DNA from: Giardia muris
Taxonomy: Eukaryota > Fornicata > Diplomonadida > Hexamitidae
Assembly: GCA_006247105.1 (NCBI GenBank)
Contig: CM016925.1
Location: 2,232,001-2,296,000, forward strand
DNA: 64,000 nt
Reading direction: 5' to 3'
Within the stretch, counting starts at the first letter, position 1. Each line of letters starts with the position of its first letter. The position numbers were made by a program, and so were the translations under genes. This document shows, piece after piece, positions 29,625 to 38,258 of this stretch. A model generated the notes under the pieces. The model searched no databases. It had not been told where the DNA came from and saw only the letters and a list, made by a program, of their open reading frames with translations.

Positions 29625-30639
29625 CCTCAGGCATGACGGCCCTGATGCACGCCGCCTCCCGAGGCCAGACCGAGGTCGTCCGCCTCCTCCGGCCCCTCGA
29701 GGCCCGCCTCCAGGACGGGAGGGGATGGACGGCCCTGATGCATGCAGTGGGAGGAGGACACGAGGAGTGCGTCGGTCTCCTCCTTCTGGAGAGGGACCTG
29801 AGGGACGGGGAGGGCAGGACGGCAGCCGAGCACGCGGTAGACGAGAAGATGCGAAAAGTGCTCGTGCACCAGCCCTCGTTTCCGAGGCTCCCAGACAGCC
29901 TCTCGGGGTACCACCTGACCGCTGTGCTCGGAAGAGGTGCCTTTGGGGATGTCTACGCGGCCCACAAGGGCGGCCGGAATGTAGCGATTAAGGTCGTCAG
30001 TCTTGGAGGATACAATGTCGAGGGGCGGGAACTGCTTCGCAGAGAGGTGGAGATACTCCCCTCCCTCGACCATCCGAACATCATCCGGTGCATCAGGGGA
30101 GAAGAGAACGACCTCGACAGCACCTACGTTCTCGTTATGGACCTCTGCTGTGGGGACCTTCGTGAGGAGATGAGCAGAAGGAAGAAGGCAAATTCCTCAT
30201 ATAGCGATCAAGAGGTCTGGAAGACGATCCGAGAGGTGGCCGCCGCCCTCGCGTACCTCCACGAGAAGAGACTTGTCCACAGGGACCTGAAGCCTGATAA
30301 CGTCCTAATCGCTTCTGATGGTCGGTGTGTCCTCACAGACTTCGGGCTTACAAAAGTGCTCGGGGACTCGTCTCGGATGGCTACGTTCGCAGGGACACTG
30401 CCTTACATGGCCCCCGAGATCCACCAAGGGGAGAACTACAACAAGTCAGTAGATGTCTGGGCCCTGGGGGTGGTGGGATATGAGTTGTGCACTGGGAGGC
30501 TCCCCTTCTCCAATGTGATCGCTATTGCTGTGGAGGAGCCCCCAGTCATCGAGGGAAGGGGTGAGCTTGCTGCCCTCATCTCTCGGATGCTCTCAAAGGA
30601 CCCCAAAGACCGTCCAACAGCACGGGACGTCCTCGAGGA
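29625..30639 (-). repeat. Right arm of a 1015-bp inverted repeat
   Basis: Reverse complement of 26679-27693, separated from it by a 1931-bp spacer. The homology starts eight bases before the ATG of the truncated kinase gene and ends near its stop, where the last six codons differ from the other copy. Confidence 0.93.
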
Positions 30640-30661
30640 AGTTGGACGACAACTTCTCTAA
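29633..30661 (+). CDS. Truncated ankyrin-kinase copy (Ser/Thr kinase, NEK-like)
   Basis: A 342-residue copy of the C-terminal half of the gene at 26651-28771 in opposite orientation. Two ankyrin repeats (residues 1-60) precede a complete kinase domain: GRGAFG (100-105), VAIK lysine 120, HRDLKPDN (216-223), DFG (236-238), APE (260-262). The first 336 residues are identical to residues 363-698 of the long copy; the last six (VGRQLL) differ because the repeat ends there. The 5' half (N-terminal ankyrins and coiled coil) is replaced by unrelated sequence and VSP debris. The ATG at 29633 was an internal Met in the full gene, so expression depends on a fortuitous promoter. It may be a functional short kinase or a pseudogene. 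Confidence 0.7.
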   Translation: MTALMHAASRGQTEVVRLLRPLEARLQDGRGWTALMHAVGGGHEECVGLLLLERDLRDGEGRTAAEHAVDEKMRKVLVHQPSFPRLPDSLSGYHLTAVLGRGAFGDVYAAHKGGRNVAIKVVSLGGYNVEGRELLRREVEILPSLDHPNIIRCIRGEENDLDSTYVLVMDLCCGDLREEMSRRKKANSSYSDQEVWKTIREVAAALAYLHEKRLVHRDLKPDNVLIASDGRCVLTDFGLTKVLGDSSRMATFAGTLPYMAPEIHQGENYNKSVDVWALGVVGYELCTGRLPFSNVIAIAVEEPPVIEGRGELAALISRMLSKDPKDRPTARDVLEEVGRQLL

Positions 30662-30787
30662 CTGCAAGTATGATTGAAGTGCAGATCTAATAAACACGTG
30701 GGTAAGAGGTCATGATCGATTAAATGATGGTAAGAGGGTGCATTGTATCGGTTCCCCTGCCAAAGTCAAAATTTCCGTTACTGTGTT

Positions 30788-32677
30788 ATGGGCGTGAGTC
30801 TGCGGAACTATACAGCGGATTCGAGGAAGAAGATCACCTCTCCACGTTCTCTTTTAGCGATGCGCCGCCAAGCGGTGCGCTTCTCCGACATTAAGTTTGT
30901 ATCTCTTGACAGCTTCAAGGAGCGGTTCCCGGAGGAATCGATCGCCAAACTCCACCACGAGAAGCATGAGGCGAAACGACTTTCCCTTCTGGACGTAGTG
31001 AAGCAGGAATACGAGCGGATCTGCGAGCATGGAATCAGCATGGAAGAGTTTCTCTATCTGGGCCGGCCACAGGAACTTGAGAAGCTTGTTAACGCCAATC
31101 TCTCGAGTAATGGAAAGATTGATAGTGGCGAGGTCGATAAGTCATCCTTAGCCTACACATCGAAAATACGTGCCCTTGAAGCTATCCAGAAGCGTCAGCA
31201 ACGCGAGATGCAATACAAGGCCGAGATGGAGGAACGGATGCGTCAGAAGGAAGAGAAAACGCGGCAGATGGAAGAAGCTAAGGCTAAAGCCCTCGCGAAG
31301 CAGCAGGAGCAGCGAGAGATGCAGCGTATTGCAGAACTTGAGAAGCAGCAGAGGATAGAAGAAGACCGCCGTAAGTTCAAGGAAAAGAAAGATAAGGAGC
31401 GCAAGATGATTGAGGAGCGTGAGGAACAGAAACGTGAGGCTCTACAGGCACGTCAAGAAGCATACCGACAACAACTTGCTGAGGAGGCAGCTCGTCGCGC
31501 AAAAGAGCAGGAGGAGCGTCAGAAGCAGATGGAACAGCGTGCTGAGGAGTATCAAAGACGTGTTGAGGCTGAGACTGAGGCGAAGCGACAGGCCATGGAA
31601 GCTAAGGAGCAGGAACGCCTTCGGCTTATGCAAGAAGAACGAGATCGTAAGCGTGCAGAGGCGGATGCCAAACAACGAGAGGCAACTCGCAAAATCGAGG
31701 CGGCCAATAAGCAACGCGCGAAGGAGGACGCGGAGAGGCGCGCTACGACGCTAACAAAGCTTCAACAAGGCGAGGAGCGGCTTGCACGCCGTCGTGAGGA
31801 GGAGAGACAGCGTCTTGAGGAGGAACACCGACTTGTCGAGGAGAAGGAAAAGGCACGCCTCGAACACTTAGCGAAACAGCGTGAGTTAGCTGAGAAACGC
31901 CGCTTGGAAGCTCTCCAACGTGAGGAGGAGCGGGCAAGCAGAGCACAGGAGCAAGCTGATAAGCGGCGACTTCAAGATCGCTTACGTATTGAGGAGGAAA
32001 AGCTCCGTGTCCAGGATCGTATCGATAACGCTAAGCGACTGTGGGAGCAACGGGAATATCAAAAGCGGGTAGCATTGACGAAGCTCGAATGCAAGATGGA
32101 TTCAGCCCTAGAGGTACAGCGACAAAAGGCATCACAGCACGAACTAGCTCAGAAGCTCACCGCACAGATTAGTAAGATGAGCGAGTCGGAGATGGCCGAG
32201 TTGCTTAAGGAGGCCAAGTCGACGGTGCCTCGATCTCGAAGTAGCCTAGTCGAGTCGAAAAGCTCCAAGCCAAGGAAGCGTTCATCATCCGTCCTTAATA
32301 AGAAGGAGCGTAGTCTGGATATGAGTGAGTATGATCAACATACTCTAGATAGAACGGAAACTGATGCCATTCTTGCAACCTTGCCTAATAAGGATAGTAC
32401 AGGAGTCGAGCGAGCGAGACCAGTTGTGACCCAGAGGGATATTGACCAACTTAAACAGCGGCAAAACAGCGAGATCCTCCAGCGCATCAACTACGAGCAG
32501 GCTCGTGAGGAGGAGCGCCGTACTGAGCTCCTAAAGGTCACAGACCCTACTGAACGCAAACGCTTGACGACTCTCTTCACACGCGAGCGTCTGACGGCCA
32601 CTGGCGAGATGAATGAGTTGAAGGAGCGTCATGATCGTGAGATGCGTCGCCTTCTTACGGGGACTTATCGAAGATGA
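30788..32677 (+). CDS. Coiled-coil protein rich in Glu, Arg, Lys and Gln
   Basis: A 629-residue protein. After a short N-terminal region (about 1-115), residues 130-440 are an almost continuous charged coiled coil made of EER/AKR/EEQ heptads. A Ser-rich hinge (around 475-520) follows, then a second helical segment ending in LKERHDREMRRLL. Such proteins in flagellates are often cytoskeletal or axonemal, and trichohyalin/plectin-homology-like composition is evident, but no specific family can be assigned by eye. The first in-frame ATG is at 30788; a second Met at 30860 could also start the protein. GTGTAAAT after the stop is a weak polyadenylation-like element, and the next gene starts 15 bp downstream. 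Confidence 0.85.
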   Translation: MGVSLRNYTADSRKKITSPRSLLAMRRQAVRFSDIKFVSLDSFKERFPEESIAKLHHEKHEAKRLSLLDVVKQEYERICEHGISMEEFLYLGRPQELEKLVNANLSSNGKIDSGEVDKSSLAYTSKIRALEAIQKRQQREMQYKAEMEERMRQKEEKTRQMEEAKAKALAKQQEQREMQRIAELEKQQRIEEDRRKFKEKKDKERKMIEEREEQKREALQARQEAYRQQLAEEAARRAKEQEERQKQMEQRAEEYQRRVEAETEAKRQAMEAKEQERLRLMQEERDRKRAEADAKQREATRKIEAANKQRAKEDAERRATTLTKLQQGEERLARRREEERQRLEEEHRLVEEKEKARLEHLAKQRELAEKRRLEALQREEERASRAQEQADKRRLQDRLRIEEEKLRVQDRIDNAKRLWEQREYQKRVALTKLECKMDSALEVQRQKASQHELAQKLTAQISKMSESEMAELLKEAKSTVPRSRSSLVESKSSKPRKRSSSVLNKKERSLDMSEYDQHTLDRTETDAILATLPNKDSTGVERARPVVTQRDIDQLKQRQNSEILQRINYEQAREEERRTELLKVTDPTERKRLTTLFTRERLTATGEMNELKERHDREMRRLLTGTYRR

Positions 32678-32691
32678 TGGTGTAAATATTG

Positions 32692-33852
32692 ATGTTTGTC
32701 TTAGGGTTGGAAGGTTCAGCTAATAAACTAGGCGTAGGAGTCGTCGATGACAAGGGAAATATCCTGGCTAATGTACGTCACACCTACAACGCCCCAACAG
32801 GCCAAGGTTTCTTACCGACGGAGGTAGCGAAGCATCATCGTCAACATCTTGTCACCCTCGTCAAGAATGCTCTTTCTCAGGCAAGGGTGAGTGCCTCCGA
32901 TATCACGCACATTGCGTACACGCGTGGGCCAGGAATGGGGGCGCCTTTAGCCGTTGTCGCCCTAGTAGCTCGGACATTGGCACAATTATGGAAAGTCCCA
33001 CTACTTCCTGTCAACCATTGCGTTGCTCACATCGAGATGGGACGATTACGTACAGGGTTCGATAACCCCGTCGTCCTATATGCTTCTGGAGGGAATACTC
33101 AGATCCTTGGGTATTCGGATCATCGTTATGCTATATTTGGCGAGGCACTTGACATAGCCGTTGGAAACCTTCTTGATCGCGTAGCAAGATGTCTTGCTAT
33201 CCCTAATGATCCTGCTCCAGGATTGAATATCGAATTGCTAGCCAGGGATTGGTCTTGCCTCTTCACAGGCCTTCCTCGACCGGAATATACTGGTCCATTA
33301 GTAGAATATTTACAGCGATTCCCTTATGATGTGCAACAAGTACAGGAAAGTTATAAGAGTTATCAGCAGGATATCAATACAAGCTATGGGATTCCCATCC
33401 TAACCTCTCTTCCAGTAGCAATTAAGGGGATGGACGTCTCCTGTAGTGGTCTTGCTACATTCACACAGCAATATTTACAGAACCATCCCACGGTCGATCC
33501 ACGTCTCATCTGCTACAGCTTGCAGGAACACCTCTTTGCAGCCCTCGTGGAGATCACAGAGCGTGCAGCAGCACATATGGGGACAACAGACGTGCTTGCA
33601 GTTGGTGGAGTGGGTTGTAACGTTCGTCTACAAGAGATGCTTGCTATTATGGCCTTGGAACGCGGAGGTCGATTGGGGGCAATGGACGAGTCGTACTGCA
33701 TTGATAATGGCGCAATGATCGCCTGGTGCGGCGTTTGTATGCTTCAAGGTGACCGTACGGAGGAATGCTGTATTCCATGGGAACGAGCGGTAGAAGCGTC
33801 AGTCTGCCAAAGATATCGCACAGACACAGTTCTCATAACTTGGAGGGAGTAG
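32692..33852 (+). CDS. KAE1: Kae1/OSGEP, tRNA N6-threonylcarbamoyladenosine synthase subunit
   Basis: A 386-residue member of the Kae1/TsaD/Qri7 ASKHA-fold family, the catalytic subunit of the KEOPS complex that makes t6A37 on ANN-decoding tRNAs. The N-terminus [17 protein letters not shown] is the typical first strand pair. The metal-binding HxxxH motif is present in [12 protein letters not shown] (about residues 106-117), preceded by [10 protein letters not shown], and YASGGNTQ follows. The later phosphate-binding segment [14 protein letters not shown] is also conserved. Cytosolic Kae1 rather than mitochondrial Qri7 is indicated by the lack of an N-terminal extension and by HIEMGR. The ATG at 32692 gives the canonical start. 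The 3' end overlaps the convergent small gene by 20 bp. Confidence 0.95.
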   Translation: MFVLGLEGSANKLGVGVVDDKGNILANVRHTYNAPTGQGFLPTEVAKHHRQHLVTLVKNALSQARVSASDITHIAYTRGPGMGAPLAVVALVARTLAQLWKVPLLPVNHCVAHIEMGRLRTGFDNPVVLYASGGNTQILGYSDHRYAIFGEALDIAVGNLLDRVARCLAIPNDPAPGLNIELLARDWSCLFTGLPRPEYTGPLVEYLQRFPYDVQQVQESYKSYQQDINTSYGIPILTSLPVAIKGMDVSCSGLATFTQQYLQNHPTVDPRLICYSLQEHLFAALVEITERAAAHMGTTDVLAVGGVGCNVRLQEMLAIMALERGGRLGAMDESYCIDNGAMIAWCGVCMLQGDRTEECCIPWERAVEASVCQRYRTDTVLITWRE

Positions 33853-34159
33853 CTACGCTCGCCTGAAGGAGTTGAAAGTGACTATCAAGTAACCCAAGAA
33901 GTGTGCGCAACTGCCGATCCTCATTCTCCAGAGCTCCCACGATATCTCCTATGCTCGTGGGTGATGAGGTATGCACCTCGATCTTACTGATGAGTTTGGA
34001 AAGAATCTTGCTCTCGATTTGAAACTCCTCGTCAAGCGTCTTCAGCTCTTGAAGTTGGTCGACAATGACCCGCTTGGAGTCCTGAATGAGTCCCTCGAGA
34101 TCCGTGGCGAGCGCTAGGGTGCATTGAGTGTCCTCCTCGACGTATGCATTCCAATTCAT
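33833..34159 (-). CDS. Small coiled-coil hypothetical protein
   Basis: A 108-residue protein predicted to be almost all helix, with heptad-like Leu/Ile spacing through residues 15-60 and 70-100. No family is recognised. The start is the ATG at 34159; the frame is open further upstream but without another ATG. Its 3' end overlaps Kae1 by 20 bp in convergent orientation, and its start codon is 5 bp from that of the divergent 1194-residue gene. Small kinetochore, tethering or BLOC-like subunits look like this, but that is only a resemblance. Confidence 0.6.
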   Translation of the reverse strand: MNWNAYVEEDTQCTLALATDLEGLIQDSKRVIVDQLQELKTLDEEFQIESKILSKLISKIEVHTSSPTSIGDIVGALENEDRQLRTLLGLLDSHFQLLQASVATPSKL

Positions 34160-34164
34160 CCCCG

Positions 34165-37100
34165 ATGCCAAAAAAACGGATGTGGCCGTTATTCAATGGT
34201 GTTGTTTTCGACCCTTCGGACCGTTCCGGCCGTGCCAAGCGCGTCTCACTCTTCAGGGATCTGGACGAGGACGATTACGACGATTTGGATCTGCAGAGCG
34301 TCCCACGCAAGCAAATCGATTCTCTAGTCAAGAAGCTTCGAGAGGGTACTGCAAAGGAATTGGAACTTGATCAATTTCGTGGCTTCAAGATTGGAATGTA
34401 TGGAGAGGATTTCGCTCGAGTCCTTCTCAAGAACACAGACTATTCTCTAACAAAGAGCTTACATGCCTTCACCGTCAGCTTGTATCTTACCTCCTATTCT
34501 TTTTCCCAGGTCTTCTACAAGCAAATGATGGACCGCGAACTTCCAAGTCTAGCCTTTTCAACCACACCATCGGATGTTGATGAGCTACTTAAAACGCATG
34601 GGACTCTTCAAGCGTATGTTTTGAAGCGCCAGTATGTCCTTGGATATGTAATAATGCTCTGGAAGGTTGGGATCATAGCCACAAACAACGAATTGAAGCA
34701 GCTCGCTAGAACGTTGGAGCGAGAGGTTGGGATACATTATGAGCAGTTCAACAGGTTTGCCTCCCGTGTGGAGGAGCAGATGAGTGTTTTTCAAAGCAAG
34801 GCAAACCCTGACAAGCGAGTAACAAGTGATGGCTTGCGTCATACCTTCTCAATGCATCCTATCATTGTCCACTTCCCTCTAGTCGCATGGTTTGTACGTG
34901 CAATCCTGACCGATGGCCTTGGACTACGTGTGATGGATGGGAATTTACGGGTTTCAGAGTATCCGCCTCTTCTTGTCACCGAAGAAGAGCGTGGTGCATT
35001 CATTTATCGCCTATGTGCATGTTTTGCCAATAAAGGTACAAACATCGAGAGTTTAGTGAGCGGTATCCCTAATGTGGTTGATAATGAGGCTGTTCTCGGA
35101 GATTTCAGCAAAGCACTTCTAAGAATGATCGAGATGCTAAAGAACCTTACATGGAAGGAGGGAAAGATCTCTATAGCCTTGGCAAATGAGCTTCGTGCCA
35201 AGCTTGAGGATGATAGGATAGGCCGATTGAAAGACCTTCATAGCTTGGTGGACTATCTTCGTGCTCATGTCAAGCTTTCTATGGACAAGTTTCAAGAACT
35301 CGTCAACGACTTGGGAATTCACCTTGATCTTGAGTTGGAAACCACGGCTCCAGTTGGAGCAAGCCCTCTTTCAGAAACTTTTCGCTTCCTACCGAATATG
35401 GAACAACGATATTTTGTGCTCATTCATATGGACAAGAGTCAAGAACCTGCACACCTCTATGATAACTCATTGAGTGGAGAACTTTCTTCTCGGCCGTATC
35501 CAATCGACCTGATGGTCTCCTACAAAAAGAGGACCAAACATCTTGTCAAAAGCATTCCAACCATCATCGAGAAGGCATCAAGCCGCACAGACTTCTGGAA
35601 TGTGCTTAAGGCCATATATGCTTCCAGTTTTTCGAGCCAAAGTGTGGATTATTCGACGATGCTGACCGATTTTCTGATAAGTCCATGCAAGCATATCATC
35701 TTGACTGCGGATGAAGCCATACCCCTTCTATATGATATCTCAAGTCCCTTGGAGGCGGATCTTGTCGCATTACTTTTTTCGAAGCTAGCCATGAAACAAG
35801 AGGCTCCGAATAAGTGTTTGAATTCGGTGTTCTACCAGTGTTTTCGTCGCGCGTTATACACGCCTGTCCATAGTTACTATGCACTAGTGCGCGTGTATGC
35901 CCAGCTCTGCGTTAACCACTACATCAATCTGCCTACGTCCACGGAGCGGGAAAAGCCTCCGCATAGCCCAATCCTTAGCGAATTTGACTTGATAATTTCT
36001 GGCTTCCAGAGTAAGTCGCGTGATGCCATGAATACGTTTCTACCTATGTTTCATATGCTCACCGAGTTACTCCGCTTCCATCTCATTCCCCTCACCACGA
36101 TCTTCTCCACTCTCGAGCCCGTTGTATCACGGATCGTCGAGTCTGGGACATCTCTCTCTAGTAACATATCACTGATCCAGTTCATTTATCACATATTAGG
36201 CGACAACTTCCTCTTCTTTGTCGGTGCGAATAGTGACACTCTGGTTCTTATCGACAAGATCCATGCGAAACTTCAGAAGCTAGCAGAGGGCGCGAGACTC
36301 ATCAATGCCGAGAGCTATACCGTGTATGCGACCATGCTACCACAACGATACACCCATCCGAGAGAGCAATACTTACGTGCGATATCGAAGGAGAAGGATG
36401 ACCCGGATGTGGCGTATGAGAGGTACCTTAACGAGTATAAGCGTGCTAGCGCGGGTCTGTTTAACCACTCGCTCCCCTATCACTGGTTCAAGCAGGCTCT
36501 CCGCAAGTTCTGCATGCAGTTGCGTTCGACCGTCTTCATCCGTTTACACGTCCTATCGGGCACCTCAAGCCAATATCTGGAGGATCTGTGCCTAAGTGCA
36601 ACCGATGACGTCGAGGAGACCCTTGAAGATCTACGAGATAGCTTAGAAGACTATCAAAAAGACCAGGACAATGCGGCATTATGTGAGGCGTTCATTGCAA
36701 CAACCATCTCTCGCCTGGACTTTTCTGCGCCTATGGGAGAGCACTTCGTGCCGGACGAGTTCTACGAGGGGATTTTCGCCCATCTCGAAGATATCTTCCA
36801 GCTTCAAGGCGTTGAGGAGACCTTGAGACGGCCGAAGTCCGATTATCGTTCACTCATTCGTCTTCCGGCCTCAACTCCGGAGGAGCTTGCAAGCGTGTTC
36901 CTAGCTGATGATGTCCTTTCGGGCGAGATGCTGCTCCCAATCCGTTGTCTTCTTACGGCTATGAGTCACTCAACAGACCCCAACATCCATTCGGGGTTTC
37001 TACACGTCCTTCGTCTCATTCACCAGAACATTGTGAAGACAGTGGCCACAGGGAATGCGCAAGCATCGGCCATGGCGGTCCAGTTACTAGGCAAATTGAT

Positions 37101-37749
37101 AGAGCCAGGCGTCATTGACGTGCATACCCTATCGCGACTATTAGACGCGTTACTTTTTCAGGATGTCAGATATCGGGCCGAGAAGGGTACGAATATGATC
37201 CACCTCACAATTCCTCCATTGTCGAGCGGGTTGAATGGTATGCAGAGTCGAGACGAACAGACGCAAGAAGCCTTTCAGTATCGGTACGACCTTGTCAGAA
37301 AGAAGGTGACTGGGTATCCATCCATCAAGGAGGGGCAAAACCGACTTGTGGACATGGGGAGGATCGCTATCTGTGTGTATTTCATAAGCGAGCTTCTGAC
37401 ACAGTTGTATCTCGCCATACTAGCAAATATGGCAAGTACCTCGGTACCAGGAGTCAGGTTATTGAGTCCCATGTCAAGCGCACTGATTCTACGAGAGTTA
37501 GGCCGTCTCTCCTGGTATCTCAATACACGGAAGTATGCATTATCAACGCATCTTGCAGACCGTTTGACAACCATGAGTCGTGAGGCAGAACTATTGAAGA
37601 ATCTTGCAAAGGTACTGACCTGCGATGCGCGTATTACCGAGCTTGTCACCTCAATACATACACTTCTGATGCCAACCATTGTCGACGATAGCGTTGATAA
37701 AGAGGCGTTGGATAAGGTCTGCAAACTATTGCTCATCGTTCATTCGTAA
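34165..37749 (+). CDS. Large helical protein of unknown function
   Basis: A 1194-residue protein, largely alpha-helical with few low-complexity stretches apart from an acidic patch near residues 25-40 (DLDEDDYDDLD). The pattern suggests a helical-repeat scaffold. I see no catalytic motif, membrane helix or signal peptide. It might be a very divergent member of a conserved large-complex family (for example a nuclear transport, RNA-decay or tethering factor), but nothing supports a choice. An in-frame ATG at 34144 would overlap the neighbouring divergent gene; the one at 34165 leaves 5 bp between start codons and is preferred. The 3' end overlaps the HMG-box gene by 17 bp. Confidence 0.82.
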   Translation: MPKKRMWPLFNGVVFDPSDRSGRAKRVSLFRDLDEDDYDDLDLQSVPRKQIDSLVKKLREGTAKELELDQFRGFKIGMYGEDFARVLLKNTDYSLTKSLHAFTVSLYLTSYSFSQVFYKQMMDRELPSLAFSTTPSDVDELLKTHGTLQAYVLKRQYVLGYVIMLWKVGIIATNNELKQLARTLEREVGIHYEQFNRFASRVEEQMSVFQSKANPDKRVTSDGLRHTFSMHPIIVHFPLVAWFVRAILTDGLGLRVMDGNLRVSEYPPLLVTEEERGAFIYRLCACFANKGTNIESLVSGIPNVVDNEAVLGDFSKALLRMIEMLKNLTWKEGKISIALANELRAKLEDDRIGRLKDLHSLVDYLRAHVKLSMDKFQELVNDLGIHLDLELETTAPVGASPLSETFRFLPNMEQRYFVLIHMDKSQEPAHLYDNSLSGELSSRPYPIDLMVSYKKRTKHLVKSIPTIIEKASSRTDFWNVLKAIYASSFSSQSVDYSTMLTDFLISPCKHIILTADEAIPLLYDISSPLEADLVALLFSKLAMKQEAPNKCLNSVFYQCFRRALYTPVHSYYALVRVYAQLCVNHYINLPTSTEREKPPHSPILSEFDLIISGFQSKSRDAMNTFLPMFHMLTELLRFHLIPLTTIFSTLEPVVSRIVESGTSLSSNISLIQFIYHILGDNFLFFVGANSDTLVLIDKIHAKLQKLAEGARLINAESYTVYATMLPQRYTHPREQYLRAISKEKDDPDVAYERYLNEYKRASAGLFNHSLPYHWFKQALRKFCMQLRSTVFIRLHVLSGTSSQYLEDLCLSATDDVEETLEDLRDSLEDYQKDQDNAALCEAFIATTISRLDFSAPMGEHFVPDEFYEGIFAHLEDIFQLQGVEETLRRPKSDYRSLIRLPASTPEELASVFLADDVLSGEMLLPIRCLLTAMSHSTDPNIHSGFLHVLRLIHQNIVKTVATGNAQASAMAVQLLGKLIEPGVIDVHTLSRLLDALLFQDVRYRAEKGTNMIHLTIPPLSSGLNGMQSRDEQTQEAFQYRYDLVRKKVTGYPSIKEGQNRLVDMGRIAICVYFISELLTQLYLAILANMASTSVPGVRLLSPMSSALILRELGRLSWYLNTRKYALSTHLADRLTTMSREAELLKNLAKVLTCDARITELVTSIHTLLMPTIVDDSVDKEALDKVCKLLLIVHS

Positions 37750-38248
37750 TCTTCCATGCGTTGTAGTAGGCTATTATCTGGTCTCTCTTGGCGGTATCCA
37801 ATTGATTCCAATATCTCAACCATACCTCTTGTCCTGCATCTCCAAGCATGTTGAAGCGCGTCTTAAGTAAAGAGGCAAGCTTGGTCGAGTGAGGAAGTGT
37901 TACCTGTCTCCGGGCTGCAAACTTCTTCAAATGACCAACCGCAAAGAAGATAGCGACGTGGTTCTTATGAGTTGTCTCTCCGCTTTCCTTAGTCCTAGTT
38001 GAGGAGTCGTCGTTCTTCTTCCCGATAGCACTCTGCGGGTGAGTGAGCTTCCACTCTGCTAGCCGCCTACGATAATCCTCCCATTCGGTTTCACAGTTGT
38101 ACTTGCTTTTCTCGTCCGCGGAAAGCTCCTTCCAGAGCTGTCCAGCCTTGACGATCCGCTCCTGACCGGTGAGACCTTTGAGTAGCTCGTTATCCTCGCC
38201 GATAAAGATCTGGTAGCCATTCTTTGGTCTAGTTGGTCGAGCGTCCAT
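37733..38248 (-). CDS. HMG-box protein
   Basis: A 171-residue protein with a clear HMG box at residues 5-68: RPKNGYQIFIGEDN, then GQLWKELSADEKSKY and a final EWEDYRRRLAEW helix, matching the RP..AY..F.....+....G..W..LS..EK..Y pattern. HMG boxes bend DNA in chromatin or transcription. Residues 72-95 are a charged linker. Residues 105-168 (AARRQVTLP to YYNAWK) have the spacing of a second, degenerate HMG box ending in VWLRYWNQLDTAKRDQIIAYY. It is divergent from the pseudokinase gene across only 10 bp, an AT-run that could serve both genes. Confidence 0.85.
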   Translation of the reverse strand: MDARPTRPKNGYQIFIGEDNELLKGLTGQERIVKAGQLWKELSADEKSKYNCETEWEDYRRRLAEWKLTHPQSAIGKKNDDSSTRTKESGETTHKNHVAIFFAVGHLKKFAARRQVTLPHSTKLASLLKTRFNMLGDAGQEVWLRYWNQLDTAKRDQIIAYYNAWKITNER

Positions 38249-38258
38249 AATTTTTTTG
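38249..38258. promoter_or_regulatory. Ten-base AT-rich spacer shared by two divergent start codons
   Basis: The sequence between the two ATGs is AATTTTTTTG. Giardia initiator elements are short AT-rich runs at the start codon and are known to fire in both directions, so this may be a minimal bidirectional promoter. Confidence 0.45.
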
